Shown here piece by piece: positions 33,432 through 42,915 of a stretch of 64,000 nucleotides of DNA. Positions within the stretch are counted from its first letter, which is position 1, and each line of letters opens with the position of its first letter. The position numbers and the translations under genes are program-made. Below the pieces are notes generated by a model. The model made no database searches and was not told the DNA's origin. It saw only the letters and a program-made list of their open reading frames with translations. The stretch lies in contig JAFGGN010000135.1 of NCBI GenBank assembly GCA_016930535.1, forward strand, positions 1 through 64,000, in the 5' to 3' direction. Source of the stretch: a bacterium (GTDB lineage Bacteria > Zhuqueibacterota > QNDG01 > JAFGCO01).

Positions 33432-33770
33432 ATGAAGATCAATATCTCTGAAAAGAATGACGTGGTCATTATTACACTTATGGGGGAGATGGTCGGCGGG
33501 CCGGACGCCTCGCTGCTGGCCGAAAAACTGCATGACCTGATCGCCGAGAACAGGAAAAAAGTGGCTGTCAACATGGCCGAAATCCGCTGGATGAACAGTT
33601 CCGGGCTGGGACTTCTGATCGGGGGACTGAACACCATCAGGTCGGCCGGCGGCGATCTGAAATTGTTTGCCCTGACCGAAAAACCGCGGCATTTGCTGAA
33701 AATCACGCAGCTCGACAAGGTTTTCGATATCTGCGATACCGAGGAAGAAGTGATTGAAAAATTTGTTTGA
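33432..33770 (+). CDS. STAS-domain anti-sigma-factor antagonist
   Basis: 112 residues, a complete single STAS domain of the SpoIIAA type. The site usually phosphorylated lies in WMNSSGLGLL (Ser56 or Ser57). The usual Asp before the serines is Asn here. In known systems such proteins are phosphorylated by an HPK/GHKL kinase and release a sigma factor or other target; no kinase or phosphatase partner is encoded in this window. Its last 17 bases overlap the start of purA, so the two are translationally linked. Confidence 0.9.
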   Translation: MKINISEKNDVVIITLMGEMVGGPDASLLAEKLHDLIAENRKKVAVNMAEIRWMNSSGLGLLIGGLNTIRSAGGDLKLFALTEKPRHLLKITQLDKVFDICDTEEEVIEKFV

Positions 33771-35052
33771 TAAATACCGTACCCAGGTTGTTCTGGGCAT
33801 GCAGTGGGGGGATGAAGGCAAGGGAAAAGTCGTGGATCTGCTGGCCGAACAATGCGACATGGTCATTCGTTATCAGGGCGGCGCCAATGCGGGTCATACG
33901 GTGCAGTTCGACGGTAAACAGTTCATTCTGCATCTCGTCCCGTCCGGCATACTCAGGCCGGGACTCACATGCGTGATAGGCAACGGTGTGGTTCTGGATC
34001 CCGAATCCTTTCTCGAAGAGATACACTCCCTCGAATCCGAGGGCTTCGAGGTGATGCCGCGTCTTCACATCAGTCATCTGGCACATCTGATCCTGCCGTT
34101 TCATAAATTCATCGACAAAGCCAAGGAAGCCAGCAAGGCCGGTCAGAAAATCGGAACCACGGGCCGGGGAATCGGCCCCGCCTACTCGGATAAAATATCC
34201 AGGGAAGGTCTGCGCATCTGTGATATCATGGCCCCGGACTGGCAGGACAGGATCCGGACATTCATGGCCGTGAAAAACCGGCAGCTCGGCCTGTATGATC
34301 ATGAGCCGCTGCCTGACAAGGAAGCCATCGATCTGATCGGCCGGTTTCGCGGCAAAGCCGCAGGATCGGTGACGGATACGCGCCGGTTCGTATATCAATC
34401 CAGACAGGAAGGCAGGCGCATGCTGCTGGAAGGCGCACAGGGAACCCTGCTGGATATCGATTTCGGCACGTATCCCTACGTCACTTCGTCCAATACGACC
34501 ATCGGCGGCGTGTTTACCGGCCTCGGACTGAATCCCCGCAATGTGGACCGGGTGATCGGTATTCTGAAAGCCTATACAACCCGTGTCGGAAACGGCCCTT
34601 TCCCCACGGAACTGACAGACGATACAGGTGAGCACCTGCGGGAAAAGGGTCATGAATTCGGCGCCACAACGGGCCGCCCCAGGCGCTGCGGCTGGTTCGA
34701 TGCGACCATCGGCCGGTATGCGGTGCAGGTGAATGGCGTGGATGCCATCGTTCTGACCAAGCTGGATGTTCTGGATAATATGGAAACCATAAAAATATGC
34801 ACCGGATACAGGATCGGGGATTCTGTATTCACCGAATTTATCAATGATTGTTCCATGCTTGCTCAGGCGGAACCCGTTTATGAAACCATGCCGGGATGGC
34901 AGACGGATACGTCGGACATCAAAACGTACAGGGATCTGCCCGGACCCGCGCGTGCATACATCGAAAGACTTGAAACACTGTGTGAAACGCCTATCGAGAC
35001 CGTGTCTCTGGGACCGGCCCGTTCGGCCACACTGTGGCGCGCCGTCGCATGA
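33754..35052 (+). CDS. purA: Adenylosuccinate synthetase, TTG start
   Basis: 432 residues. It joins IMP and aspartate using GTP in AMP synthesis. Motifs: LGMQWGDEGKGKVVDLL (P-loop, Asp20), GGANAGHTV (His48), TTGRGIGPAYSDK, EGAQGTLLDIDFGTYPYVTS, TTTGRPRRCGWFD-type and VLTKLDVLD. No ATG lies before the glycine-rich loop. TTG at 33754 has GAGG about nine bases upstream and gives the expected ten residues before the core. The start overlaps the STAS gene by 17 bases in another frame. Confidence 0.96.
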   Translation: MKNLFDKYRTQVVLGMQWGDEGKGKVVDLLAEQCDMVIRYQGGANAGHTVQFDGKQFILHLVPSGILRPGLTCVIGNGVVLDPESFLEEIHSLESEGFEVMPRLHISHLAHLILPFHKFIDKAKEASKAGQKIGTTGRGIGPAYSDKISREGLRICDIMAPDWQDRIRTFMAVKNRQLGLYDHEPLPDKEAIDLIGRFRGKAAGSVTDTRRFVYQSRQEGRRMLLEGAQGTLLDIDFGTYPYVTSSNTTIGGVFTGLGLNPRNVDRVIGILKAYTTRVGNGPFPTELTDDTGEHLREKGHEFGATTGRPRRCGWFDATIGRYAVQVNGVDAIVLTKLDVLDNMETIKICTGYRIGDSVFTEFINDCSMLAQAEPVYETMPGWQTDTSDIKTYRDLPGPARAYIERLETLCETPIETVSLGPARSATLWRAVA

Positions 35053-35418
35053 CGGCCATCGGGCCCGAACAATCAATCCGGGCATGAAACCCCGGCCGGA
35101 GAATTCATGCAGCCCGTGTGAAAAAACACATGGGCTGCACGTTTGTTAAGGCACATTCTGAAATTCATGACACGTGAGTAAAGGACTCCATAAAGATTCT
35201 TTTTTTTGCCTGAAAAGATCATATAATAAATTGATTTTATTACAATTGTGTTTATTCATGACGCCGGATTGCTGCACCCGGTCGTTCACCGCGGTATACT
35301 TTTTGAGGCAATACCTGTATTTTAATTCATGGACTGCCATGAATTTTTCTTGACAATTAAAAAAAGTTTGCCTATGTTTTTAAAAATCAGTCATGTGCAT
35401 GCTTTGGAGGCTTTCCGT
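35053..35418. other. Intergenic region before the nine-gene operon
   Basis: 366 bp with no supported gene. It holds the purA terminator hairpin (35108-35139) and then an A/T-rich stretch with ATATAATAAATTGATTTTAT (about 35220-35240) that is a plausible promoter zone for the operon starting at 35419. The open frame running in from 35329 lacks a good ribosome site. Confidence 0.6.
35108..35139 (+). terminator. purA terminator hairpin
   Basis: TGCAGCCCGTGTG (35108-35120) pairs with CACATGGGCTGCA (35127-35139), with one G-T pair and an AAAAAA loop. A CGTTTGTT tail follows. It lies 56 bp after the purA stop. Confidence 0.7.
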
Positions 35419-38400
35419 ATGAAACAGGGCACCTGGATGCGTCTGCTTTGTGTTCTGATCATTCTCTGGCCGTTTGTGAATGAAATTCAGGCACAGAAAC
35501 GGCTGTTTTATCTGCAGGCACGAAGATTGGATGATCCTTCCCGAACCATCCTGGACAGTCCGTACCAAGAAACCATCACCGTCTCTCAAATGCTGCCCAT
35601 CGAGGTGTTCCTTGTTTTTGAAAACAAGGACGATGAGGATTACGAATACAGCCTTCTCTACAAGGACAAGGTGCAGCTGCCGCTGTATTTCGGAGCCTGG
35701 AGAGATACCACGGTCCTATCCACACAGAAGGGGAAAGTCGATACATTAAAACGGATCCTGTATTTGCGGCCCACCGGGACCGGCCTGCTCGAATTTACCA
35801 TTCAGGGGCTTCTGAAAGAAAAATGGGGAAAAGCGGCCGCATTTCAGAAATTCAGCATCAATGTGATTCCTGCGGATCCGGACATGATCCCGTCCCTGGT
35901 TCCCGACTCGGCTTCGACCGCGATCGGATATTCGGCGGGAAGCACCATGCATCTCGATTGGAAACCGGCTTCCGGCACGGGCACTGCCCTCTCGCAGGAT
36001 GTTTACGCATTTTCGGCAAAGGATCCCGCCACACTCGTCCAGTCGATGAAACGGCTCTATAAAACCACGGACGGATTGAGTCATGCGGTTTTCGAAAACC
36101 TGCAGGACGGGCAGGAATATGGTTATTTTGCCAGGGCGGATTTTCTGACATCCGACGGACCCGTGATGATGGTCTCTGACCTGTTCCGGTGCGTTCAGGA
36201 CAACAGTCCTCCCGGAAAGGTGAATGAACCCATCGTGGTTCCGGAAGAAAACGGACACCGTGTGTCATGGGACCAGGTGCAGGATGCGGTCAGCGGTGTC
36301 GGCAAATATGTGATTTACCGTGCATCCGACACGGGGCAGGAATCGATCGTACACGTGATGAACGCCCATGCAAATCCGTTTTACGTCTGGATGGACGAGG
36401 ACATCGATCCGCAGGTCCGCTATTATTACCGGGTCCGCGCCGTCGACCGTGTCGGCAATATGGGCGACGGATTCCGGTCCGATCCCGTGGATGCCGATAC
36501 GGAATTCCCGTCCAACAATGACATTGTGTTTCCCGAAGTTGAAGAACAGACGGTGAACGGGATTTTGTATGTCGCAGGAACCGCGGATACCATTCCCCTG
36601 ATCCGTGCGGACAACCTGGACAGCATACGGGTGATTTCCGTTCGCAACGAGATGTCCTTTTTTGACAATCCGCCCGATCTCGGGATGCGTGTTTTCGACA
36701 GCGGTTCCATAACCGCGCCTTTTCCGCCCTACTGGGTTCTCGATTACGGATTTCACGGATCGGTTCAGGTGCTTCCGGACGGACAGGTTGTCAGGGGACC
36801 GGGAGGCATGATCGATCCGAATTTTGTGAACGGCCAGACCTACAACCCCATCGTCACATATTATTTCAGACACAGTAAAACCATTGTCGATACGCTGGTT
36901 CCGCGCGTTATGGACTGTTTTCCTCCGGAGGATGTCAGGAATGTACGCGTCCAGTCTGTCATCGCCGATGCCCCCGCATATACGGAGTGGAATATGCAGC
37001 TGGTATGGGAAAAGCCCGAGGATGATCAGGGAAGCCCTATGGCCGGATACCATGTTTTCCGCAGGCTGAACGAGACAGGACCGTTTGCAGAAATCGCTGT
37101 CGTGGAGCCTGACCGGACTTTCTATGTGGATGCGGATGTACTTGAGCCCGGTTCACCGGTCAATCCGCGCATCACTTACAGGGTGGTCGCGGAAGATGCA
37201 GCCGGGAATATGCGTTTAGTGGATGCATGCGCCTGGGACGCGACAGACCGCGCCTTGAACGCTCCGGAGCCCGGGTTCTCTGTCAGGAACCAGCTCGAGA
37301 CGCTGATCAGGGATACGTTGTATACGCATGCAAGCGATGCGATCCTCTCCCTGAAGAATTTCGACGTACCGGCGGCGGGCCAGTTTCTGGTATCCGTCAA
37401 CGGCCAGACCCGAAGCTACAACAATCCGGGAAACGAATTTCTGACCGTGACGCTGGATCCCGCGGACCTGACATCCGAAATCAGGCTGCGCGCGGTTTAC
37501 AAGGGGGGAAGATCCAGTGTCTGGTCATCCGCCGTCATCGCTGTCGAGGATTCCGTACCGCCTTCAATGCTGAAAGTCACGAATCATCCGGATTCCTCGT
37601 TCGGGCATCTGTACCTGGAATGGGACAGGACCTCTCTGGCAGCGGATAAATACCATATCTACAGATCGGCCGACGGCCAGGTTTTCAGACGGGTCGCGAC
37701 CGTTCCCGCAAACCGGGATACGATGCGCTGGACCGACAGGGAGCGGCTCGTTGCCTATGATTACTACACGTACAAGGTGCAGCCCTATACCAAGACGAAC
37801 AGGCTAGGGGAGTTCTCCAACACGGACAGTGATTACTGCAACCGCCCGCCAAAAACGTTCCGGCACACGGTTGTGGATCGCGAAAACGGGCACTTCGAAA
37901 TTTCCATCGAATGGAACCGCGGATGGCCCATATCGGTGCCCAACAGTTTTGTCACGGATGTATCCATCTACAGGGATTACATGAACCAGGTGCTTCCGTC
38001 GGCCATCGTTTCAACGGAGCCCATGGATACATCCTTCGTGTTTTATGATGCCCTGCTCCGGCACAATTACATATTCCGCCTTGTTGAAAAACTGGACAAT
38101 GATTCGCTGGACAGAACCAGCGGACTGTCGCTGCCCTATACGGTGTCCCTGAAGGCACTCGAGATGGAAGCGCTGACACAGCCGAAGAAGAAGATTTTTC
38201 TGTCCTGGGACCGCACGATCACGGATACGCTCGATGTGACGGGATTTCACCTGATCCGGTCGGAGAACGATCAGATTCAGGTGGATACGCTGCTTTCCCC
38301 GGGACAGTTCACCTATATCGATCAGGATCCTTCCCTGATACACAATCATATGTACGATTACCGCGTCATTGCGCTGAACAAATATCATCATGTGCTTGCG

Positions 38401-39777
38401 GCGAACGATACCACGGTGCTTTGTGATTCCGGGCTCGTGTACATTCCCACCATCGATCCGCTGCCTGCCTATTTCAACGGAAGATCTTTACCCATTTGCT
38501 GGCACTGGGAGATGGACGGCGTCATCGATACGACCACCACGCGCGGCGCGGACAAACTGCTGCTCCAGATCAGCACGAAATCGGGATTTCCGGCAACACC
38601 GGAAGGTCAGACCGTGGAATATCAGATTCCTGCGGATCCCGGCAGCCGTTGCGGAAGTTTTGAAATACCGCCGAATGCGGGAAATGTCAACAGTCAGCTC
38701 TGGATACGCATGTATGCCATGGATAAATGGGACAATCCCCATCCGCGTATCGAATCGAACAGGGGATTTACCAAATACGATTCCGTGTATCCCATTCAGG
38801 TGGATTCGTTTCATGTGGATGCGGTTCACGCCCTGAATACGGCGGACGATTCCGTCGTGGTTACGCTCACATGGAACGATGTCAGCCTTCTGGATCAGAA
38901 TGAACTGGTTTCCAACGTATCCTACTACAGGCTGCTGAGAGGATCGGGCGGAGCAGAAACCGTGGCGGGTATATGGCCCGGTGTGCTGAATCAGTTGAAT
39001 TACACATTCAGGGACACCGTTTCCAATCTGCCTTTCTCCTGGAGGCTGGTGTCCGTGGATGCGGCGGGCAATGAAACGACCAACGGCTGGATACAGGCGC
39101 CCGTTTTTGTTGAAACGCCGGACAGCTCGGCCCTGGATCCGCTGGAATTCCGTTCCTGCCTCGTTCACGGCCTGCCGGACAATGCCCGCGAGTACTTTGT
39201 CGAAATCGCGATGTTCGATGACCATTTCAAACTGGCCCATGAACTCGATGGCGACCAGCTCGATTTTCTGCTTTGCCGGAGCGGATGGATTTCCTCGATG
39301 ACGGATACCTTCACCTGTTCCACGGGCTGGGGCGGGAATTTCGTGATGGACACCACCTATTTCCGCCTGAAAACGAGATACGGCACCGGCTGGGAAAGCG
39401 GCTGGTCCGATATCCGGATTTTCACCCAGAGCATGGGCAAAACGGACGGAGTCAGTGCCGTTGCCGGCGACTCCCGGATTCCGGACCGGTTCGAAGTGGC
39501 GCCCAATTTTCCGAATCCGTTCAATTCAACAACGGTCATCAAATACGGACTGCCTGAAGCGGCCCACACACGCGTGCGCATTTTCAATTGCACAGGTGCC
39601 CTGGTCTGCGTGCTCGTGGACAGAACCATGTCTGCCGGTTTTCACGAATGCCAGTGGAACGGCCATGCGCAGGCAGGGGAACCCGTTGCCACGGGTGTTT
39701 ATATCTATGAAGTGTCGGCCGAGACCGAGACCCGTGATCACTATATTTCACGCTTTAAAATGATGCTGCTTAAATAA
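35419..39777 (+). CDS. Giant FN3-type secreted protein with sorting domain
   Basis: 1452 residues from the ATG at 35419, which has TTTGGAGG eight bases upstream and opens a signal peptide ending VNEIQAQ; the longer frame from 35329 is unlikely. Repeated fibronectin-III-like domains are visible throughout (YVIYRASDTGQ, YYYRVRAVDRVGNMGDG, MAGYHVFRRLNETGPF, YHIYRSADGQVFRR, FHLIRSENDQ, YYRLLRGSGG). Each has the alternation of a question-like strand and a YRVxAxD-AGN turn. The sorting domain (PNFPNPFNSTTVIKYGL, ending FKMMLLK) sends it to the cell surface. It is the first gene of a tight operon with PorV-like, ExbB/ExbD/TonB-like and TPR proteins, so it may be the secreted substrate or surface fibre of that machine. 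No enzyme motif was found. Confidence 0.75.
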   Translation: MKQGTWMRLLCVLIILWPFVNEIQAQKRLFYLQARRLDDPSRTILDSPYQETITVSQMLPIEVFLVFENKDDEDYEYSLLYKDKVQLPLYFGAWRDTTVLSTQKGKVDTLKRILYLRPTGTGLLEFTIQGLLKEKWGKAAAFQKFSINVIPADPDMIPSLVPDSASTAIGYSAGSTMHLDWKPASGTGTALSQDVYAFSAKDPATLVQSMKRLYKTTDGLSHAVFENLQDGQEYGYFARADFLTSDGPVMMVSDLFRCVQDNSPPGKVNEPIVVPEENGHRVSWDQVQDAVSGVGKYVIYRASDTGQESIVHVMNAHANPFYVWMDEDIDPQVRYYYRVRAVDRVGNMGDGFRSDPVDADTEFPSNNDIVFPEVEEQTVNGILYVAGTADTIPLIRADNLDSIRVISVRNEMSFFDNPPDLGMRVFDSGSITAPFPPYWVLDYGFHGSVQVLPDGQVVRGPGGMIDPNFVNGQTYNPIVTYYFRHSKTIVDTLVPRVMDCFPPEDVRNVRVQSVIADAPAYTEWNMQLVWEKPEDDQGSPMAGYHVFRRLNETGPFAEIAVVEPDRTFYVDADVLEPGSPVNPRITYRVVAEDAAGNMRLVDACAWDATDRALNAPEPGFSVRNQLETLIRDTLYTHASDAILSLKNFDVPAAGQFLVSVNGQTRSYNNPGNEFLTVTLDPADLTSEIRLRAVYKGGRSSVWSSAVIAVEDSVPPSMLKVTNHPDSSFGHLYLEWDRTSLAADKYHIYRSADGQVFRRVATVPANRDTMRWTDRERLVAYDYYTYKVQPYTKTNRLGEFSNTDSDYCNRPPKTFRHTVVDRENGHFEISIEWNRGWPISVPNSFVTDVSIYRDYMNQVLPSAIVSTEPMDTSFVFYDALLRHNYIFRLVEKLDNDSLDRTSGLSLPYTVSLKALEMEALTQPKKKIFLSWDRTITDTLDVTGFHLIRSENDQIQVDTLLSPGQFTYIDQDPSLIHNHMYDYRVIALNKYHHVLAANDTTVLCDSGLVYIPTIDPLPAYFNGRSLPICWHWEMDGVIDTTTTRGADKLLLQISTKSGFPATPEGQTVEYQIPADPGSRCGSFEIPPNAGNVNSQLWIRMYAMDKWDNPHPRIESNRGFTKYDSVYPIQVDSFHVDAVHALNTADDSVVVTLTWNDVSLLDQNELVSNVSYYRLLRGSGGAETVAGIWPGVLNQLNYTFRDTVSNLPFSWRLVSVDAAGNETTNGWIQAPVFVETPDSSALDPLEFRSCLVHGLPDNAREYFVEIAMFDDHFKLAHELDGDQLDFLLCRSGWISSMTDTFTCSTGWGGNFVMDTTYFRLKTRYGTGWESGWSDIRIFTQSMGKTDGVSAVAGDSRIPDRFEVAPNFPNPFNSTTVIKYGLPEAAHTRVRIFNCTGALVCVLVDRTMSAGFHECQWNGHAQAGEPVATGVYIYEVSAETETRDHYISRFKMMLLK

Positions 39778-39791
39778 TCTGAGGAAGCCTT

Positions 39792-40865
39792 ATGAATCAA
39801 CGATTATTCTTGATTCTGATATTCACGACCGGATTGCAGGTCTGCTTCGCGGGGCATCGAAGACCCGCATGGCAGACACCGAGACAGATACAATCCGTTC
39901 TTGCCGAGCTGAATCTTGCAGCGGATCCCCTCGCAGAGGATCCCGATCTTCCTGTTCCTGTCCTGGATCATGAAAAACCCTATACACGGGGCGTTCACAA
40001 TACGGTCACATGGGTGGACAGTATGGCCGGCGTTTACAGCCGGCTGCAGACCATGCAGCGGTCAATTCAGTTTTTTGCGGTCGAAGCGGCCATTGCCGGT
40101 GCCGATACAGTCTGGGGATTTGTGGACGGCACCGAAAGTTCCGCCACGTTCACCAATATGCCTGAAGGGGTTCCCATTGCATACCGCATACGCTATTATG
40201 CAGCCGATTTATCCGGTGCGTTCAGCATCAGCCCCTGGTCCAGGGCGGAAGTTTCCATACAGGATGCCTCTGCTCCGGTGATCGAGTCCATTCAGATTCA
40301 CGGACTTCAGGATATCTGTACGAATCCCTGGGTTCTCGGGCCTCAGATCCGGATCGATATTCATGCCCGGGACATGAACGGTCAGATTATGCAGATGGCC
40401 ATTCAGGAGATCAGCGATTCCGTGGAATGGGAACTGTTCGACAATCTGGATGCACATCCGCGTGCGCGGGTGGATACGACACTTCAGTATGAAATCCGCA
40501 CGGATGCCAATCAGACGCTGACCCTGAATTTCTGGGCGGTGGACGTTGCGGAATTTAATTCGGATACACTGCGGCTTCAGCTCTTTTACCAGATTCCGGA
40601 TCCGGCAGTCACCTGTTTTCCGAATCCGTTTGCACCGGCTCATGATCGCTGTATATCCATTAAAATCGAGAAGGAAAACGTACAGGAAGCCATGATATTC
40701 GATCCTTTCGGAAATCTTGTGCGGGTGCTGAGGAAAGCGACCGATGTCCTCGTGTTCCAGTGGGACGGCACCGATGAACAGGGGAGACCGGTTTCAAAGG
40801 GGGGATATCTGTGCGTCATTGACGGAAACCGTGATTTGTACTGTAAAATCGCCGTAATCCGATAA
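39792..40865 (+). CDS. Secreted protein with FlgD-like/sorting C-terminus
   Basis: 357 residues; ATG follows TGAGGAAG. Signal peptide MNQRLFLILIFTTGLQVCFA. A central FN3-like domain (about 55-160, FVDGTESSATFTNMPEGVPI, RIRYYAADLSGAFSISPWS) and a second Ig-like domain (about 165-265) precede a FlgD/sorting-type C-terminus (VTCFPNPFAPAHDRCISIKI, then FDPFGNLVRVLRK, FQWDGTDEQGRPVSKGGYL, CKIAVIR). It starts 14 bases after the giant FN3 gene. Probably a surface partner of that protein. Family not otherwise recognised. Confidence 0.7.
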   Translation: MNQRLFLILIFTTGLQVCFAGHRRPAWQTPRQIQSVLAELNLAADPLAEDPDLPVPVLDHEKPYTRGVHNTVTWVDSMAGVYSRLQTMQRSIQFFAVEAAIAGADTVWGFVDGTESSATFTNMPEGVPIAYRIRYYAADLSGAFSISPWSRAEVSIQDASAPVIESIQIHGLQDICTNPWVLGPQIRIDIHARDMNGQIMQMAIQEISDSVEWELFDNLDAHPRARVDTTLQYEIRTDANQTLTLNFWAVDVAEFNSDTLRLQLFYQIPDPAVTCFPNPFAPAHDRCISIKIEKENVQEAMIFDPFGNLVRVLRKATDVLVFQWDGTDEQGRPVSKGGYLCVIDGNRDLYCKIAVIR

Positions 40866-40884
40866 TTACAATCCATGGTGTGTG

Positions 40885-42915
40885 ATGAAAAATCCAATGA
40901 AATACCGACTGATGTTTGTACTGATGCTTACCTGTCTTGCCCATCTCCGGGCCGGGGATGACGGCGGACAGGCGGGGGCATTTTTACGTTACGGCGCCGG
41001 GGTGAGGGCCCTGGGTATGGGCCGTACCTTTGTAGGGATTTCCGATGATGCCAGCGCCGTATACTGGAACCCGGCAGGAATGCTTGGTGCCGAGAGAACG
41101 GAAATCGCATCCATGTATTCCAACCTGTACTATGACAGCCGGTATGCTTTTATGGGACTCATCATTCCCCGGCCCCTCGCGCATGGAGAGAAATTCTGGC
41201 AAAGATGGCTTTTCGGGCCGGGAACGGCCTGGGGCTTCGGCTGGGCGGGGCTCAATATGGCGGGTTTCGAACAACGGACCAGCGTGAACGAATACCTCGG
41301 TCAGTTCGATATCGGTGAAAATGCCTGGATGATATCGTTCGCCAGGGAACATGTCAGTGCGGCCGGTATTTTCCGGGCCGGATTGACGGCCGATTTCGTG
41401 AATCAGCAATGGGCCGGTCTGAACACGTCCGCGATGCCGCTTGAGGGCACCGGAACGGACTGGTCGGGCGGACTGGATGCCGGATTGACCTTTCAGCCGA
41501 TCGACGCGCCGGTTTTCCGCGTTATCGCCCTGAAATATCTGCTGCCGCTGCGTCTGGGGCTCAGCATGCGCAATATCGTTCAGCCCGGCTGGGAAACCAG
41601 CGATAACGGCAGGCAGTCTTTTCCCAGAGTTCTCCGCTACGGTTTCAGTTACCGCTGCATTCTCCGGGACTGGATGCCGGATGACTGGAACGTCAAACCT
41701 TTTCTCGGGGAATCCGCCATTCTGCTTGCTCTCGACAGGGAACATATTTCCGATACCGATGCAGGCACGTTCTTCGGGATGGAAGGACAGGTTCCCCTGA
41801 GACGCATCAATGTCTGGCTTTTCCCGCGCTTCGGTGTCAATACACGGTCCGAGGGGCATTCACTGGGATTCGGACTTTCCGTTCCCTTCACCACGGCCAT
41901 TTTGAAACTGGATTATTCGAGCACGGCGCATCCGTATCTGTCCAACGATTCCCGATTGAGTATTTCCGTGCAGTTTTACAAACAGCAGGGAGCCCAGTAC
42001 TTCAGGGACCGGGCGAAGCAGGCCTCTCTCAGCCGGGAGATGATGGATTACAATCATCTTGTGCTGTCCAAGTATCCCAACGATGCAATGGACGATGCAG
42101 TGGCGGATATCGCGACCACGGCGGACCGGAACTATGAGAAACGGCTGTACGCCCTGGTCGGCGGCATGCGTCATGCGGAACTGCTTCTTGAAGATGCCAA
42201 TATTCTTCTGAGGCAGAATGATGTCGGCGGAGCGCAGAAAAAGGCCCTGGAATCTGCCAAGGCGTATGCGCCCTTTTATCTTCAGTCCGAAAATTATCTG
42301 ACCGATTCCCAGATGGAGGATTACGGCGAGGCGCTGATCATTTCAGGAGAAATGCAGGATGCGACACTTGTGCTCGGTGAAGTGGAGAACAGGACCATCC
42401 GTTCGGATTATCTTCTCGGGACCGGGTATAAAGGCATTCACGATCCGAGGGCAATCGATGCATTCGACCGGGCCGTCCGCAAGGTGAAGCAGGATAAAAA
42501 CAGCATGATGACGCTCTCCTATCTGGGACTGGCCGAATCCCTTGTTCGCGACAACCAGTTCGAGCCGGCTCAGACCGCGCTTTCGAGCCTTCTGAATTTT
42601 GGTGATAAAATTCTCGATGAAAATTATCCTCGCCATCCCATATTCGGGGACCGGTATATTCAGGATGATGCCATGTACCTGATGGGTCTGACGCAGATGG
42701 CATCGAAGAATTATGACCAGGGTCTGGCGACACTGTATAAAACCTTCCGCTACTTTCCGGGGCTGAAATTCGGTCAGAGGGCCAATCTGCTGGTGGATGA
42801 AATGCAGGAGGCCGTGGGCAGAAACGATTATGATCATGTCGATAAACTGGTGCAGGACCTGCTTCTCTCGTACTATGCCGAGCATGATCCTTCCAACAAA
42901 CAGGCTGACCATTGA
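40885..42915 (+). CDS. PorV/UPF0164-like outer-membrane protein with helical tail
   Basis: 676 residues from the ATG at 40885 (a GTG at 40882 is in frame). The signal peptide ends LAHLRA. The next segment is diagnostic of the PorV/PorQ/UPF0164 family: RYGAGVRALGMGRTFVGISD, then DDASAVYWNPAGM. A beta-barrel continues to about residue 365 (GFGLSVPFTTAILKLDYSST). Residues about 370-676 are helical and TPR-like (AFDRAVRKVKQDKNSMMTL, YLGLAESLVRDNQFEPAQTA, GLATLYKTFRYFPG). In Bacteroidota, PorV carries sorting-domain substrates in type IX secretion. Here its genes neighbour two sorting-domain proteins and a proton-channel set, so a substrate-shuttle role is plausible. The long tail is not part of standard PorV. 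Confidence 0.8.
   Translation: MKNPMKYRLMFVLMLTCLAHLRAGDDGGQAGAFLRYGAGVRALGMGRTFVGISDDASAVYWNPAGMLGAERTEIASMYSNLYYDSRYAFMGLIIPRPLAHGEKFWQRWLFGPGTAWGFGWAGLNMAGFEQRTSVNEYLGQFDIGENAWMISFAREHVSAAGIFRAGLTADFVNQQWAGLNTSAMPLEGTGTDWSGGLDAGLTFQPIDAPVFRVIALKYLLPLRLGLSMRNIVQPGWETSDNGRQSFPRVLRYGFSYRCILRDWMPDDWNVKPFLGESAILLALDREHISDTDAGTFFGMEGQVPLRRINVWLFPRFGVNTRSEGHSLGFGLSVPFTTAILKLDYSSTAHPYLSNDSRLSISVQFYKQQGAQYFRDRAKQASLSREMMDYNHLVLSKYPNDAMDDAVADIATTADRNYEKRLYALVGGMRHAELLLEDANILLRQNDVGGAQKKALESAKAYAPFYLQSENYLTDSQMEDYGEALIISGEMQDATLVLGEVENRTIRSDYLLGTGYKGIHDPRAIDAFDRAVRKVKQDKNSMMTLSYLGLAESLVRDNQFEPAQTALSSLLNFGDKILDENYPRHPIFGDRYIQDDAMYLMGLTQMASKNYDQGLATLYKTFRYFPGLKFGQRANLLVDEMQEAVGRNDYDHVDKLVQDLLLSYYAEHDPSNKQADH

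Noticed and set aside
33703..35085. 460-residue - strand frame
   Set aside because: It is antisense to purA and shows no domain of its own.
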